From the NCBI GenBank assembly GCA_937974245.1, contig CALJKV010000002.1:1-41539 (forward strand): a stretch of DNA of 41,539 nt, given 5' to 3'. How positions within the stretch are numbered: position 1 is the first letter of the stretch; the number at the start of each line of letters is the position of its first letter. A program made the translations under genes and the position numbers. Shown one piece after another: positions 33,252 to 40,281 of this stretch. Source of the stretch: an uncultured Chloroflexota bacterium. Lineage in GTDB: Bacteria; Chloroflexota; Anaerolineae; Aggregatilineales; Phototrophicaceae. The notes beneath the pieces are model-generated. The model ran no database searches and was not told the DNA's origin. It saw only the letters and a list, made by a program, of their open reading frames with translations.

Positions 33252-34055
33252 ATGAGTCGTCTTTTCTTGTGGGGATTGGCTAGTGTGGTGCTGGCGGGTT
33301 GTTCGCTGGCAGCACTGATGCCAGGAAGCGGCCAGGGCAGCCAATCAGCCCAGCCCGAAAACTCAGAGGACGGGCCGTTCGTGGCGGATCTGCCGAACCT
33401 GGGAGCCGCGCCGGAACTGACCAACGAAGCCTGGTTGAACACGGATATACCGCTGCGTCTGGCGGATTTACGCGGTCAGGTTGTGTTATTGGATATGTGG
33501 ACGTTTGGCTGAATTAACTGCATTCGCACGATTCCCTCGTTGAGGGAATGGTATCTGACGTACCGCGACCAGGGATTGGTCGTCATCGGCAATCACTATC
33601 CCGAATTTGCTCATGAACATGACTTCGGCAATCTGCGGGCGGCGATGGCACGGTTAGATGTGCCCTATCCCGTTGCTCAGGACAATGCCCGCCGCACCTG
33701 GAACGCCTATAATAACCGTTACTGGCCGACGGTCTACCTGATTGATAAATGGGGCAATATCCGTTACCAGCATATCGGTGAAGGCGCGTATGACCGCACC
33801 GAACAGGCTATTCGGGATTTGCTGGCAGAAACCTATACACCGCCCGTAACTACGATTCATAGTGTGCTGCACAGCCTGACACCGGCCACTGTCCTGAATG
33901 TTCGCGGTGGCCCAGGGACGGATTACGCACAAATCGGCTCAATTCAGCCCGGCGAGTCTTTTGTCATCCGGGGCGAGGAAAACGGTTGGTATATCATCAA
34001 CTACAGTGGGCAGGATGGTTACGTTTCTGGTGAATATGTAAGCGTGCGGGGGTAG
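33252..34055 (+). CDS. Thioredoxin-like lipoprotein with in-frame TGA: probable selenoprotein
   Basis: 267-residue product read through a TGA at 33510-33512, which falls at residue 87 of MWTFG-U-INC-IRTIP. This is exactly the CxxC redox motif of TlpA/DipZ-like thioredoxins (typically WTYxCxNCxRxxP), with Sec in place of the first Cys and C90 as the second. Both halves lie in one frame. The N-terminus has a lipoprotein signal with lipobox LAGC (C17), so it should be anchored to the membrane facing outside. The cis-Pro motif RYWPTVYLID follows. A C-terminal SH3b domain (about 205-267) could bind cell wall. ATG at 33252 follows GGAG at 6 nt. Ordinary translation would stop at 86 residues. Confidence 0.85.
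33531..33549 (+). promoter_or_regulatory. Probable bacterial SECIS hairpin
   Basis: ATTCCCTC (33531-33538) pairs perfectly with GAGGGAAT (33542-33549) around the loop GTT. The stem starts 18 nt and the loop 26 nt after the TGA at 33510-33512, within the coding sequence. The short loop with G first and the distance match the general bacterial SECIS model, which SelB recognises. Confidence 0.78.
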
Positions 34056-34067
34056 CGTCGCCACCCA

Positions 34068-34955
34068 TTAACTCAAAGCGGCACGAAGCTGCTCCGCTAT
34101 CCGGCGTTGTTCGGGAGTCAGGTGTTCGGGGACGGTCACCAGTACCCGCGCATACAGGCTTCCGAACTCGTCTTTCTGGCGCAGTTTGGGCATCCCCTTG
34201 CCAGAAAGCCGGAATTTGCGGCCTGATTGTGTGCCGCCGGGAATCTTGAGATTAACCGGGCGTTCCATCGTTGGGATTTCAACGGTGCCGCCCAGCATTG
34301 CTGTAAACATATCCACCTTAATATCCACCAGCAAGTCATCCCCCTGGCGCTCAAACTGGCTGTCTGGCTGGACTTCAACCACTAGATAGAGGTCACCAGG
34401 TGCGCCGCCATAACCAGGCGAACCTTCCCCAGCCAACCGCACTTTCGTGCCATTATCCGCCCCAGCGGGGATATTCACCCGTATTTTGCGGTCGCCTTTG
34501 GTGACAAGGCGGGTTGTACCCTGGTAGGCTTCTTGCAGCGAAATTGTGACTGGCTGCTCCATATCCTGCCCGGCCTGTGGGAAACCGCCCATGCCGCCGA
34601 ATCCGCCCGGCGCTTGCTGTGTCCGCCCACCGCGTGACCGCCCGAACCCACCAAACAACGAATCGAATATGTCCGAAAAGGATGAATCCTGCCCACTGGT
34701 ATAGGTCTGGTACGGGTTGCCTGCCCCGCCAAACTGCTGATAATTCGAGCCAAAGCGGTCATACTGAGCGCGTTTCTCGCCGTCACTCAAGACCTCATAG
34801 GCCTCGTTGATGTCCTTGAACTTTGCCTCGGCAGTCGGGTTATCGGGATTGGCATCCGGGTGATACTGCTTGGCGAGCCTGCGATATGCTTTTTTGATGT
34901 CTTTTTCGCTGGCGTGTTTATCCACTCCCAGCACTTGATAGTAGTCTTTCGCCAT
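34068..34955 (-). CDS. cbpA: CbpA-type DnaJ co-chaperone
   Basis: 295-residue type II J-protein. The J domain (residues 4-70) carries the essential HPD (about residues 32-34, in QYHPDAN) and stimulates the ATPase of DnaK. A Gly/Phe-rich region (about 73-130, GGFGRSRGG) follows, then a DnaJ C-terminal substrate-binding domain (about 135-290). The CxxCxGxG zinc finger of full DnaJ is absent, so it is CbpA-like. Promoter: TTGACT and TACAAT. It is convergent with the selenoprotein gene (12 nt between stops). No CIRCE-type inverted repeat was seen upstream. Confidence 0.92.
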   Translation of the reverse strand: MAKDYYQVLGVDKHASEKDIKKAYRRLAKQYHPDANPDNPTAEAKFKDINEAYEVLSDGEKRAQYDRFGSNYQQFGGAGNPYQTYTSGQDSSFSDIFDSLFGGFGRSRGGRTQQAPGGFGGMGGFPQAGQDMEQPVTISLQEAYQGTTRLVTKGDRKIRVNIPAGADNGTKVRLAGEGSPGYGGAPGDLYLVVEVQPDSQFERQGDDLLVDIKVDMFTAMLGGTVEIPTMERPVNLKIPGGTQSGRKFRLSGKGMPKLRQKDEFGSLYARVLVTVPEHLTPEQRRIAEQLRAALS

Positions 34956-35015
34956 AACCCGCTCACCCTGGTTTCACTGTAAATTGAGACAATAGGCACA
35001 CTTTCTTCATTTTTC

Positions 35016-35044
35016 ATTGTAGGAACTGGCTGGTAAGGAGTCAA
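35016..35044 (-). promoter_or_regulatory. Sigma70-type promoter of the CbpA-type gene
   Basis: Minus strand: TTGACT (35044-35039), 17-bp spacer, TACAAT (35021-35016). The start codon lies about 60 nt downstream. Confidence 0.7.
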
Positions 35045-35094
35045 CGGCTGCGGGGAATTTCTTAGACAATTATGATGTTAATAGGGCAATTCTA

Positions 35095-35122
35095 TTGGGA
35101 ATGCACCGTGATACGGTACAAT
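35095..35122 (+). promoter_or_regulatory. Promoter with overlapping dyad for the DUF983 gene
   Basis: TTGGGA (35095-35100), a 16-bp spacer and TACAAT (35117-35122). A perfect inverted repeat ACCGT-GAT-ACGGT (35105-35117) abuts the -10, a classic repressor-operator location. Confidence 0.5.
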
Positions 35123-35177
35123 ATGTGGCAATATTGAAGGCTTTACAGCTACTTTTTTCAAGGTGAAGACACCCGGC

Positions 35178-35573
35178 GTGACGAAATCAAAAGGACTTTT
35201 CTACACGATCCATAAACTGCTGGCCGGGCTGCTTCTGCGCTGTCCCAACTGTGAGCAAGGCCGGGTGTTCCGGGGCTTATTCAAGATGGAGACCACCTGC
35301 TCGGTTTGTGGCGTCCGCTATGAACGGCAGGACGGCGAGTCTATCGGCGGGATGATCTTTAATCTGGGATTAGCGGAAGTCCTCTCCATCGGCGGTTACT
35401 TTGTGAGTGAAGCGCTGTTTCATCCATCATTAGCGATTCAATTGATTTTCTGGGGCACGTTTAATGTGCTGTTTGTGGTGCTGTTTTACCGCCATTCGCG
35501 CTCTCTGTGGGTGAGCCTGAATTATCTGGCAGGCGGTGTGTATACAGACAGGGAACAGGAGCGGCGGAAGTAA
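35178..35573 (+). CDS. DUF983 family membrane protein
   Basis: 131-residue protein if the GTG at 35178 is used (AGGTGA lies 11 nt upstream); the GTG at 35163 would add five residues. It starts with a CPNC...CSVC zinc-ribbon-like pair (RCPNCEQGRVF and TTCSVCGVRYERQDGES), then two membrane helices (about residues 55-75 and 85-105) and a basic end. This is the DUF983 layout; role unknown, though relatives sit near cytochrome oxidase or surface genes. Weak -10 and operator dyad lie upstream. The gene lies 40 nt ahead of the dienelactone hydrolase. Confidence 0.82.
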   Translation: MTKSKGLFYTIHKLLAGLLLRCPNCEQGRVFRGLFKMETTCSVCGVRYERQDGESIGGMIFNLGLAEVLSIGGYFVSEALFHPSLAIQLIFWGTFNVLFVVLFYRHSRSLWVSLNYLAGGVYTDREQERRK

Positions 35574-35613
35574 CGGAAACGATGGTGTATTGTGAGTAGA
35601 GAGGGAATTTTTG

Positions 35614-36360
35614 ATGAATAAGCGTTGGGCTATGATTTTATTGGTATTGGTTTGTCTGGCTGCGCTGCCGCTGGCCGCCCAGGAGGAGGTCATGATGGCC
35701 GTCACCAGCAGCGACGTGGACGTGATGAGCGGCGGGCAGGCTTATGTCTCTTACCTGGCTTTCCCGTCCGAAGGCGGGCCGTACCCCGGCATTGTGCTAG
35801 TTCATTCTTTCCGGGGATTAGAAGACGGCTACCGGACGATGGTAGATAACTTCGCGGCGAAAGGTTTCGTCGTGCTGGCTGTTGGCTGGCAGACTTTCGG
35901 GCAGAGTCCGGCGGATGATGTGGTGCAGCAGCTTCTGCTGGATAGTGTGGCTTTCTTGTCGGCGCGTGACGACGTGGATACGGAACGACTCGGTTTGACG
36001 GGTTTCTGCGCGGGCGGGCGCTATACGATGCTGTTCCTGCCACAGATTGATGCTTTTAAGGCAGGGGTGGCCTGGTATGGTTTCCCTTATAATGCCAGCC
36101 CAACGGCCCCGGCAGACTTCATCAACGAATTGGACGCGCCCATGCTTATCATTCATGGCACGGCTGACCAGCCCAGCCCGATCAGCCGCATCTACGAGTA
36201 TGTGACCGCGCTGCAAGAGGCCGGGGCATACTTTGAACTCAAGGTATATTTTGGAGAACCGCACGGGTTCATGCTCTCCGGCGGTCAGCTGCGGACAGAT
36301 GAGGTTGCGCAGGATGCATTTAATGAAATGGCGGATTTCTTCACCCGTAAACTGGACTAA
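35614..36360 (+). CDS. Exported dienelactone-hydrolase-family enzyme
   Basis: 248-residue alpha/beta hydrolase. A signal peptide (about residues 1-22, AMILLVLVCLAALPLAA) marks it as exported, unlike the typically cytoplasmic family. The Cys-Asp-His triad is C132 (GFCAGG), D185 (GTADQPSP) and H217 (GEPHGFM). Cys at the nucleophile position matches dienelactone hydrolase. The ATG at 35614 follows GAGGG at about 7 nt; the TTG at 35611 was rejected. It is 16 nt ahead of accC on the same strand. Confidence 0.88.
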   Translation: MNKRWAMILLVLVCLAALPLAAQEEVMMAVTSSDVDVMSGGQAYVSYLAFPSEGGPYPGIVLVHSFRGLEDGYRTMVDNFAAKGFVVLAVGWQTFGQSPADDVVQQLLLDSVAFLSARDDVDTERLGLTGFCAGGRYTMLFLPQIDAFKAGVAWYGFPYNASPTAPADFINELDAPMLIIHGTADQPSPISRIYEYVTALQEAGAYFELKVYFGEPHGFMLSGGQLRTDEVAQDAFNEMADFFTRKLD

Positions 36361-36376
36361 AGGGTAAACACACTAG

Positions 36377-37894
36377 ATGACCGCTGCTCCCCTCACGACC
36401 TGCTTGATCGCCAACCGGGGTGAAATCGCGGTGCGGGTAATTCGCGCCTGCCGGGAACTTGGCATCCGGGCAGTGGCCGTATATTCTGAGGCCGACACGC
36501 ACGCCCGGCACGTCCAACTGGCTGACGAGGCACACCTGATTGGTCCGGCAAACCCTGCGGCCAGCTACCTGAACATCGCCAAACTTTTAGAAGTCGCGCA
36601 GCTTTCCGGCTGTGACTGCGTACATCCCGGTTATGGGTTTCTATCAGAGGCGGAGCATTTTGCCCAGGCGGTGCTGGATGCCGGACTAACCTGGGTTGGG
36701 CCAGGGCCGGATGCTATCCGCCTGATGGGGGTAAAAACCGAGGCGCGTGCCCGAATGGAACGAGCCGGTGTGCCACTTGTCCCCGGTTTTCAGGCCGACA
36801 ATGCAGATGATGCAGCTTTCGCTGAGGCCGCCGCGTCCATTGGCTATCCGGTGATGGTTAAAGCAGCCGGTGGCGGCGGTGGCAAAGGGATTCGCGTCGT
36901 ATACGACCCACGCCAACTGCCAGAAGCGTTAGCCGCTGCCCGTCACGAGGCACAGCATGCGTTCGGTGATGCGCGGGTATTCCTGGAAAAATACATCGAA
37001 TCGGCACGACATATCGAGATTCAGGTGCTGGGTGACACACACGGCAACGTGATTCACCTCTATGAGCGTGAGTGCAGCGCCCAGCGCCGTCACCAGAAAA
37101 TCATCGAAGAGTCGCCGTCGCCACTCCTGACTGAAGAGATGCGCCAGCGTATGGGGCAGGCGGCAGTAGACGCCGCCAAAGCGGTCAACTATGTGAATGC
37201 TGGGACGGTGGAGTTTATCGCCACGCCAGGCGGGGAATTCTACTTTCTGGAGATGAATACCCGCTTGCAGGTCGAGCACCCGGTTACGGAGATGGTCACT
37301 GGCCTGGACATCGTGAAAACGCAGTTCGCCATCGCCGCTGGGGAACCATTACCGGTTACACAGGCAGAAGTGCGACAGCGCGGCCACGCGATTGAGTGTC
37401 GCATTTACGCCGAAGACCCGCGCAACAATTTTTTGCCCGCTGTCGGCCCGGTGGTGCGCTTCATTCCGCCGGAAGGCCCTGGTATCCGTGTAGATTCGGG
37501 TATCCAGTCAGGCGACGAGATCACCATCCACTATGATCCGATGATCGCTAAGGTTATCGTCTACGACACAACCCGCGAGGGGGCGATTACGCGCATGGGG
37601 GATGCACTCAAGCAGACGGTGATCCTGGGGACGATTGATAACATCGCGTTTCTGCGTGCCTTGTTGGCGCATCCCGTCTTCCTGGCGGGGGAGGTGGATA
37701 CCCGTTTTGTGGATACTCACCTGGAAGCCTTGCTGCCGGAACAAGAGGCGCTGCCGGATATTGCCCTGTTAGCGGCTGCTTTGACCGACATGCACCCGGC
37801 GAATCGGGGCGCGGCACTGGCGGATGTGGGTGCGGAAGGTGACTCGTACACCCCCTGGGAGCGGGCCGACAGCTTCAGACTGGGTGGTAGTTAA
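36377..37894 (+). CDS. accC: Biotin carboxylase (acetyl-/propionyl-CoA carboxylase subunit)
   Basis: 505-residue ATP-grasp enzyme that carboxylates biotin on the carrier protein. Motifs: NRGEIAVRVI (13-22), HPGYGFLSE (83-91), the glycine-rich ATP loop GGGGGKG (165-171), and EMNTRLQVEHPVTE (about 294-307), with full conservation of the carboxylation site. It is longer than the E. coli AccC (449) by about 50 residues at the C-terminus (LPDIALLAAALTDMHPANRG), a segment seen in related acyl-CoA carboxylases. No biotin carrier or carboxyltransferase gene is adjacent. It follows the hydrolase by 16 nt. Confidence 0.94.
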   Translation: MTAAPLTTCLIANRGEIAVRVIRACRELGIRAVAVYSEADTHARHVQLADEAHLIGPANPAASYLNIAKLLEVAQLSGCDCVHPGYGFLSEAEHFAQAVLDAGLTWVGPGPDAIRLMGVKTEARARMERAGVPLVPGFQADNADDAAFAEAAASIGYPVMVKAAGGGGGKGIRVVYDPRQLPEALAAARHEAQHAFGDARVFLEKYIESARHIEIQVLGDTHGNVIHLYERECSAQRRHQKIIEESPSPLLTEEMRQRMGQAAVDAAKAVNYVNAGTVEFIATPGGEFYFLEMNTRLQVEHPVTEMVTGLDIVKTQFAIAAGEPLPVTQAEVRQRGHAIECRIYAEDPRNNFLPAVGPVVRFIPPEGPGIRVDSGIQSGDEITIHYDPMIAKVIVYDTTREGAITRMGDALKQTVILGTIDNIAFLRALLAHPVFLAGEVDTRFVDTHLEALLPEQEALPDIALLAAALTDMHPANRGAALADVGAEGDSYTPWERADSFRLGGS

Positions 37895-37961
37895 TTGTCT
37901 GGTGTGCGGCGGGTGAATCACCAGAGAGTACGCTACAATCAGGTGAGATATTGGGGGTGCC

Positions 37962-38282
37962 ATGAAAATTCAAGGGGATGAGCAACTGCCAATTGTGATT
38001 CTGGAGTCTCAGATCGTGGTGTTTTGCCAGCGACATCATATCCGGCGTCTGGCGTTGTTTGGCTCTGTACTACGGGATGATTTCCGTCCAGAGAGTGATG
38101 TGGATGTTCTGGTAGAGTTTGAAGCAGACCATATTCCAGGCTTAATCGGCCTGATAACCATGCAAGAGGAGCTTGCTGCCATCTGGGGACATCCGGTTGA
38201 TTTGATTACGCCGAAGTTTCTGCACCGACATATTCGACAGCGCGTTCTGGACGATGCACAGGTGATTTATGACGCAGCATGA
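37962..38282 (+). CDS. mntA: MNT-type nucleotidyltransferase antitoxin
   Basis: 106-residue minimal nucleotidyltransferase. The GS-x10-DxD motif (GSVLRDDFRPESDVDV, about residues 29-44) is intact. In HEPN-MNT systems this antitoxin adds AMP to a tyrosine of the partner toxin and so blocks its RNase. It overlaps the toxin gene by 14 nt, a usual toxin-antitoxin arrangement. A TACAAT at 37934-37939 may be the -10, with no clear -35. Confidence 0.9.
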   Translation: MKIQGDEQLPIVILESQIVVFCQRHHIRRLALFGSVLRDDFRPESDVDVLVEFEADHIPGLIGLITMQEELAAIWGHPVDLITPKFLHRHIRQRVLDDAQVIYDAA

Positions 38283-38601
38283 TGACAGCCTGTATTTGCT
38301 GCACATGGTTGAAAGCGCTCAGAAAGCCGTTAAGTTTGTACAAGGGAAAACCCGTGTTGAATACGACCGGGATGAGATGCTGCGCCTGGCACTGTTGCAC
38401 CTGATTCAAACTGTTGGAGAAGCTGCTCGCAACGTTTCCAAATCATTCCAGGACGACCATCCCCAAATTCCCTGGAAAGCTGTTATGGGCATTCGCCATA
38501 GGATTGTACACAATTATGCTGATGTCATCTGGCAAACTGTAACCGGCGATTTGCCACCGTTGATCGAGTCGCTTGCGAAATTGATGCCACCTGAAACCTG
38601 A
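38269..38601 (+). CDS. hepT: HEPN-domain toxin (HepT, DUF86)
   Basis: 110-residue HEPN RNase toxin. The active-site R-x4-HxY motif (RHRIVHNY) is complete, so it is probably active, and the Tyr is the AMPylation target in related systems. It overlaps mntA by 14 nt in a different frame. Both genes are short and self-contained, so the pair is a candidate addiction or stress module. Confidence 0.9.
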   Translation: MTQHDDSLYLLHMVESAQKAVKFVQGKTRVEYDRDEMLRLALLHLIQTVGEAARNVSKSFQDDHPQIPWKAVMGIRHRIVHNYADVIWQTVTGDLPPLIESLAKLMPPET

Positions 38602-38673
38602 CTCTGATTGTTTTATCACAGTGCGGCATTTGTTATAGTAGGCGTAACACCATGCGATAAAGGAGCATTGACC

Positions 38674-38874
38674 ATGCCAAAATGGGAATATTTAGTGGTT
38701 TATATTCAGGCTCGTGATCTTAATGCGATTGAAAAAGATGTAGACCAGCACGCCGACGCGGATAAATATACCGATAGACTCAATGGGTATGCGGCGGGCG
38801 GTTGGGAGTTAATGACCTTTGAGTGGGACGGCGACAAGGGGGCGCGGGCGCTGTTCAAGCGGCCTCGCGGGTAG
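38674..38874 (+). CDS. Small DUF4177-like protein
   Basis: 66-residue acidic, soluble protein. It begins MPKWEYLVVYIQA and ends with LNGYAAGGWELMTFEW then a basic tail, which is the DUF4177 pattern (WEY...LNxxGxxGWEL). Function unknown. AGGAG lies about 8 nt before the ATG at 38674; the longer frame from 38608 has no better support. Confidence 0.65.
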   Translation: MPKWEYLVVYIQARDLNAIEKDVDQHADADKYTDRLNGYAAGGWELMTFEWDGDKGARALFKRPRG

Positions 38875-38930
38875 CGGCTGTCTGGCGCAAGAATGCGGAA
38901 CTGTGAATGGTACTATAGAAGCGAGTGACG

Positions 38931-39788
38931 ATGGTGAATCCAAAACACTACATCCGCCCTCAAACCTTAGAGGAAGCGGTTGAATTAGCATCAAAAGTTG
39001 GGGCGGTGGCAGTGGCTGGGGGGGCACTCACGCTAAATACGCTCGACCTCCCCTATGAAACTGTTGTTGACCTGCAAGATCTCCAGCCGCTCAAGGTGAT
39101 GGAACGACGGGCTGGTGTGTTATTTATCGGTGGGGCCGTTATGTTGCAGGCGGCGGTGGAATCCCCGGAAATGCCGGGGGCGCTAAAACGGGCACTCACC
39201 CGCAGTATCCCGTTAAATGTCCGGGGCGGCGCGTCTATTGGGGAAAGCCTGCTGACACGCGATCCACTGGGAGAGTGGCTGGCGGCGCTCATCGTGCTGG
39301 ATGCACGCATCGAACATGCCGGGTATGATGATAAGCCCGGCCAACTCTCGCTGCGCGACCAACCGGTTGATGAGTTCGTGGAATTCGTCTACCGGCATGG
39401 CTATCGCTACCAGGGAGTGATTAGCGGCCTGCACATACCTCCCCTTCCCCCGCATACTGCGGTTGAAACGGCTTTTGTAGCACGCACTCCGGCAGACCGG
39501 CCGATTGTCAATGTAGCGGTGGCACTCACCGCGAATGAGCATGGCAAAATTGTGGCGGCGACGGCGGCTCTGGGCGGGGTTTCCGCACTGCCGGTACTGC
39601 GCCTGCCCTTGAACCCGCTGCTGGGGCGCAAGCTGGGGGACAATGATGTGTCCGGGCTGGCTGAGTGGATTGAGCAGCACGCCCACCCGACAGGCGACTA
39701 CCTGGGGAGCTATGAGTACCGCGTCGAGATGGCGAAAACGCTCACCCTGCGGGCGCTGCGCGGTTGTATGGCGCAGTTGACAACCTAG
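38931..39788 (+). CDS. FAD-binding subunit of molybdopterin dehydrogenase (CoxM-like)
   Basis: 285-residue protein with the layout of the medium subunit of xanthine/CO-dehydrogenase-type enzymes. An N-terminal FAD domain (KHYIRPQTLEEAVELASK, AVAGGALTLNTL, and GGASIGESLLTRDP near 99-112) is followed by the CO_deh_flav_C domain (about 180-285). It should bind FAD and pass electrons from an iron-sulphur subunit. No CoxL or CoxS gene is next to it, so it is a lone subunit, or its partners lie elsewhere. The start is uncertain between ATG 38931 and GTG 38925 or 38934. Confidence 0.85.
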   Translation: MVNPKHYIRPQTLEEAVELASKVGAVAVAGGALTLNTLDLPYETVVDLQDLQPLKVMERRAGVLFIGGAVMLQAAVESPEMPGALKRALTRSIPLNVRGGASIGESLLTRDPLGEWLAALIVLDARIEHAGYDDKPGQLSLRDQPVDEFVEFVYRHGYRYQGVISGLHIPPLPPHTAVETAFVARTPADRPIVNVAVALTANEHGKIVAATAALGGVSALPVLRLPLNPLLGRKLGDNDVSGLAEWIEQHAHPTGDYLGSYEYRVEMAKTLTLRALRGCMAQLTT

Positions 39789-39819
39789 CACGCTTCCATA
39801 TCTGAAAGGGATTTGCCCT

Positions 39820-40281
39820 ATGGATCACCAGACCCGGCTTGTCGAAGAACTCGATCAGTCCCGTGAGACGATGCGGCAGGTGATTGCCGAACTTGACCTC
39901 AAGAAAGAATACTATCCCGGTTGGTCAATCCAGCAGGTATTGGCACATATCACCGGATGGGATGAAGCGGTGACGGCTTCGCTGCGGGCGTTCCTGGCGG
40001 GTGGTGACGCGGCCATCGCCTCGTATCGCGGCATTAACGAATACAACGAGCGTTCCGTAGAGACGCGGGGCGACCTGCCTTACGAGCATGTCCGCCAGGA
40101 ATGGGAACTGGCGCGGGATGACCTTAAGGCTTCGCTGCGGGACATCCCGGCAGGCCGGATGCTGGACGAAGTCCTGACCCCCTGGGGGGAGCGCGGTTCG
40201 ATTGTCGAAATGGTTGAAATCTTCATCCACCATGAAGCATCCCACGCCAAAGAACTGCGAGAATTGAAGAATAAGGCATGA
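39820..40281 (+). CDS. DinB-like/ClbS-DfsB family protein
   Basis: 153-residue four-helix protein. The pattern WSIQQVLAHITGWDEAV (about residues 34-50) and the terminal HHEASHAKEL (about 138-147) supply the three His expected at a DinB-type metal site. Relatives include ClbS, which protects against colibactin, and thiol-dependent metal enzymes; no substrate can be named. It overlaps the amidase by 4 nt (ATGA) and follows the CoxM-like gene by 31 nt. Confidence 0.85.
   Translation: MDHQTRLVEELDQSRETMRQVIAELDLKKEYYPGWSIQQVLAHITGWDEAVTASLRAFLAGGDAAIASYRGINEYNERSVETRGDLPYEHVRQEWELARDDLKASLRDIPAGRMLDEVLTPWGERGSIVEMVEIFIHHEASHAKELRELKNKA

Noticed and set aside
33510..33512. The TGA as an ordinary stop giving two separate genes
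   Set aside because: The two halves are one thioredoxin fold in one frame, the stop falls at the catalytic Cys, and the second half lacks a ribosome site or start of its own. A hairpin follows at the SECIS distance. TGA is also used as an ordinary stop elsewhere in the window, so a general code change is unlikely.
34956..35060. CIRCE/HrcA operator upstream of the J-protein gene
   Set aside because: No TTAGCACTC-N9-GAGTGCTAA inverted repeat; only a plain sigma70-type promoter was seen.
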